Positions 6,219 to 7,324 of a DNA stretch of 7,324 nucleotides are shown in pieces. The position numbers were made by a program, and so were the translations under genes. The stretch comes from Negativicutes bacterium. GTDB lineage: Bacteria; Bacillota_C; Negativicutes; Acidaminococcales; Acidaminococcaceae. Each line of letters opens with the position of its first letter. Position 1 is the stretch's first letter. Under the pieces are notes generated by a model. It had not been told where the DNA came from. It made no database searches and saw only the letters and a list, made by a program, of their open reading frames with translations. The stretch is from the NCBI GenBank assembly GCA_009930275.1, contig RZYP01000098.1, forward strand, positions 1 to 7,324, written 5' to 3'.

Positions 6219-6839
6219 ATGAGAAATTTTCGTTATTTGCTGTTATACTTCAGTATTGCTTTGCTCATATCAGCAGGAATCCTATTATTAGGAGCTTGTT
6301 CTCTTTGTGATAGTTCAGGTTCTTCGCCAAGTGATAAAACTTCATTAAGCTCGACGATAATAAATTCAGAGACTACCGAGGTTATGCCTACCGGACCAGA
6401 TTCAGGGATCTATCAAATGCTTAATGATGAAACACCGCTGATCAATTTGCTCGACTTAAATTGGAAAGATGTAACGAATATAACGCTATCCAAATATCAA
6501 GATAATATTAAGACCGCCGTTGAATTGAAAGATGAAGCATCTATCCTTCAGATTAAGGAAATTATCAATCAATTCTCTGTCACTTCTGATAACTCAGATA
6601 GCAAGCATGATCCTGTAAATAATACAAAGTATGAGCTACTCATTAAAAATAAAGCGGTTGGAGTTGACGAAGCAATCTTTTTGTCGGTAGGACCAATATT
6701 TGAAGATGAAACATTTGCCATTGGAGGCACTTTTATTCATACCCAACATCTTGATCCAAAGAAAACCTTACTTCAGAAGAATGATCAAGTAACCTTTGAT
6801 GATGTGGAGAGGTGCTTTGACGGAATGCTTGAGAAATGA
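6219..6839 (+). CDS. Putative lipoprotein of unknown function
   Basis: The 206-aa protein begins MRNFRYLLLYFSIALL, continues as a hydrophobic core and reaches the lipobox LGAC with predicted lipidated Cys27. A Ser/Thr-rich linker (28-60) leads to a mixed globular domain (about 65-206) with no recognised family. GGAAG at 6206-6210, 8 nt upstream, supports the ATG at 6219; an in-frame ATG 7 codons earlier (6198) lacks a ribosome site and would put acidic residues before the signal. It should be anchored on the outer face of the membrane. It is separated by 115 bp from the membrane protein gene, with only a weak AAACTG/CAGTTT hairpin between, so read-through is possible. A strong terminator closes it. 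Confidence 0.82.
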   Translation: MRNFRYLLLYFSIALLISAGILLLGACSLCDSSGSSPSDKTSLSSTIINSETTEVMPTGPDSGIYQMLNDETPLINLLDLNWKDVTNITLSKYQDNIKTAVELKDEASILQIKEIINQFSVTSDNSDSKHDPVNNTKYELLIKNKAVGVDEAIFLSVGPIFEDETFAIGGTFIHTQHLDPKKTLLQKNDQVTFDDVERCFDGMLEK

Positions 6840-6900
6840 GGCCTTTATTGTGGTTGCCACTTCTGGACAAAAATTCACCAAATAGGCTGCCGAAACGACG

Positions 6901-6925
6901 AAAGCACTGGAAACAGTGCTTTTTT
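6901..6925 (+). terminator. Strong rho-independent terminator
   Basis: AAAGCACTG (6901-6909) pairs with CAGTGCTTT (6914-6922), 9 bp with a GAAA loop, followed by T to 6925. It lies about 60 nt after the lipoprotein stop and insulates the repeat-copy-2 promoter from upstream transcription. Confidence 0.92.
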
Positions 6926-6974
6926 CGTTCTGACGAGTTTAGCAATGCTGATTTGAATCATTAAAAATGGATTG

Positions 6975-7139
6975 AAAGTCGATAGTCATATAAAGCCAGA
7001 GATTACCACTTGATCCAAAAATCATACATTTCGTTCCATTTGCATTTATTTGTCGGTTTATTTTTGCTAGATTCGAGAAAACTTATTCGGGGGTTATCAA
7101 GTGATTGATCATATCAGTCAAGCAATCTCGAGTAACCTG
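6975..7139 (+). repeat. Direct repeat copy 2 (agr-like promoter plus agrB start)
   Basis: This is the second copy of the segment at 3893-4057, in the same orientation with no gaps. The two copies flank the three plus-strand genes, so recombination between them would remove 3082 bp carrying all three. At roughly 88% identity in the core they are old rather than fresh duplicates. Confidence 0.9.
7023..7073 (+). promoter_or_regulatory. Agr-like promoter, copy 2
   Basis: The TGCTAGATT extended -10 (7065-7073) and both GTT-core boxes (at 7033 and 7056) are identical in position to copy 1. Unlike copy 1, it is followed by an intact GGGGG ribosome site (7089-7093) and a GTG start. It is therefore probably the less decayed version of the promoter. 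Confidence 0.45.
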
Positions 7140-7226
7140 GTATTGCGCGGAGCCATCAACGAAAATGAACGTGATTTGTACTCTTACCCCACATTCCGCA
7201 CCCTTAAGCACGCATTTTCGGCGTAA
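7101..7226 (+). pseudogene. agrB: agrB 5' relic, copy 2 (41 codons)
   Basis: GTG at 7101, 7 nt after GGGGG, opens a frame that begins VIDHISQAISSNL and continues GAINENERDLYSY. The pattern of an amphipathic start, a G-x-I turn, an acidic stretch and Y-x-Y matches the N-terminus of clostridial AgrB proteins as I know them. After Tyr29 (about 7187) the expected membrane region is missing; the frame reads 12 unrelated residues and stops at 7224. That tail is antisense to the end of the minus-strand gene at 7204, so the agrB gene was cut by foreign sequence. No AgrB activity is possible from 29 residues. Confidence 0.75.
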
Positions 7227-7324
7227 TTATAGTTGGCGTGCTGGATGAATCAGTAAACACAGAATCATTCAGTCCCAGTGCTTTGAGGAATTGAGCCTGC
7301 CGTTCATTTGGTGGCGTTTTCAAT
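7204..7324 (-). CDS. Unidentified gene, 3' end only; possible transposase
   Basis: Thirty-nine in-frame codons enter from the right edge and stop at 7204. The visible C-terminus includes NERQAQFLKALGLNDSVF and ends TPKMRA, too short to assign. The stop is followed on the minus strand by GGGTGCGGAATGTGGGG (7203-7187), which ends almost exactly where agrB similarity ends. A coding end that close to a breakpoint is typical of an insertion element, but no inverted-repeat partner is in the window. A short TTG-start frame confined to the window is an alternative. Confidence 0.4.
   Translation of the reverse strand, partial: LKTPPNERQAQFLKALGLNDSVFTDSSSTPTIITPKMRA

Noticed and set aside
1..7324. 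CRISPR array, replication origin or phage genes
   Set aside because: No regularly spaced repeats, DnaA-box clusters or phage structural or integrase frames are visible.

Overview
The window looks like chromosomal DNA from a low-to-mid GC Gram-positive anaerobe, most likely a clostridial Firmicute. The reasons are the purine-rich AGGAGG-type ribosome sites, lipoprotein signal sequences, an AgrC/AgrA-type two-component system, AgrB-like relics and U-tract terminators. Genus cannot be given from sequence alone.

Positions 1-1467 look like ordinary chromosome and are visibly richer in G+C. They hold the 5' part of a DUF5050-type lipoprotein gene on the minus strand (running off the left edge), a divergent gene for a small prenyltransferase/squalene-cyclase-repeat protein, and a tRNA-Leu(UAG) gene with its own extended -10 promoter and a probable terminator.

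Positions 1750-3788 hold a minus-strand operon: a LytTR response regulator followed, with an ATGA overlap, by a GHKL (HPK10/AgrC-like) sensor kinase. A probable rho-independent terminator lies downstream.

Positions 3893-7139 are an AT-rich accessory segment bracketed by two diverged direct copies of about 165 bp, exactly 3082 bp apart. Each copy carries a promoter-like region followed by the first codons of an AgrB-like gene. Copy 1 encodes an 18-codon stub (starting MIDYVSHAISSNL). Copy 2 encodes a 41-codon stub whose first 29 residues look like a good AgrB N-terminus. No intact agrB or agrD is visible, so the kinase/regulator pair appears to have lost its local peptide-signal genes while the promoters they presumably obeyed remain. 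Between the repeats are three genes on the plus strand: an exported protein of unknown family (302 aa), a four-helix membrane protein (135 aa) and a lipoprotein (206 aa) followed by a strong terminator. The first sits directly downstream of the copy-1 promoter.

Working model (inference): an agr-type locus duplicated its promoter-agrB start, both agrB copies then decayed, and copy 1 may now drive the exported protein under the divergent regulator. The right edge carries the 3' end of a minus-strand gene that interrupts the second agrB relic, possibly the end of an insertion element.
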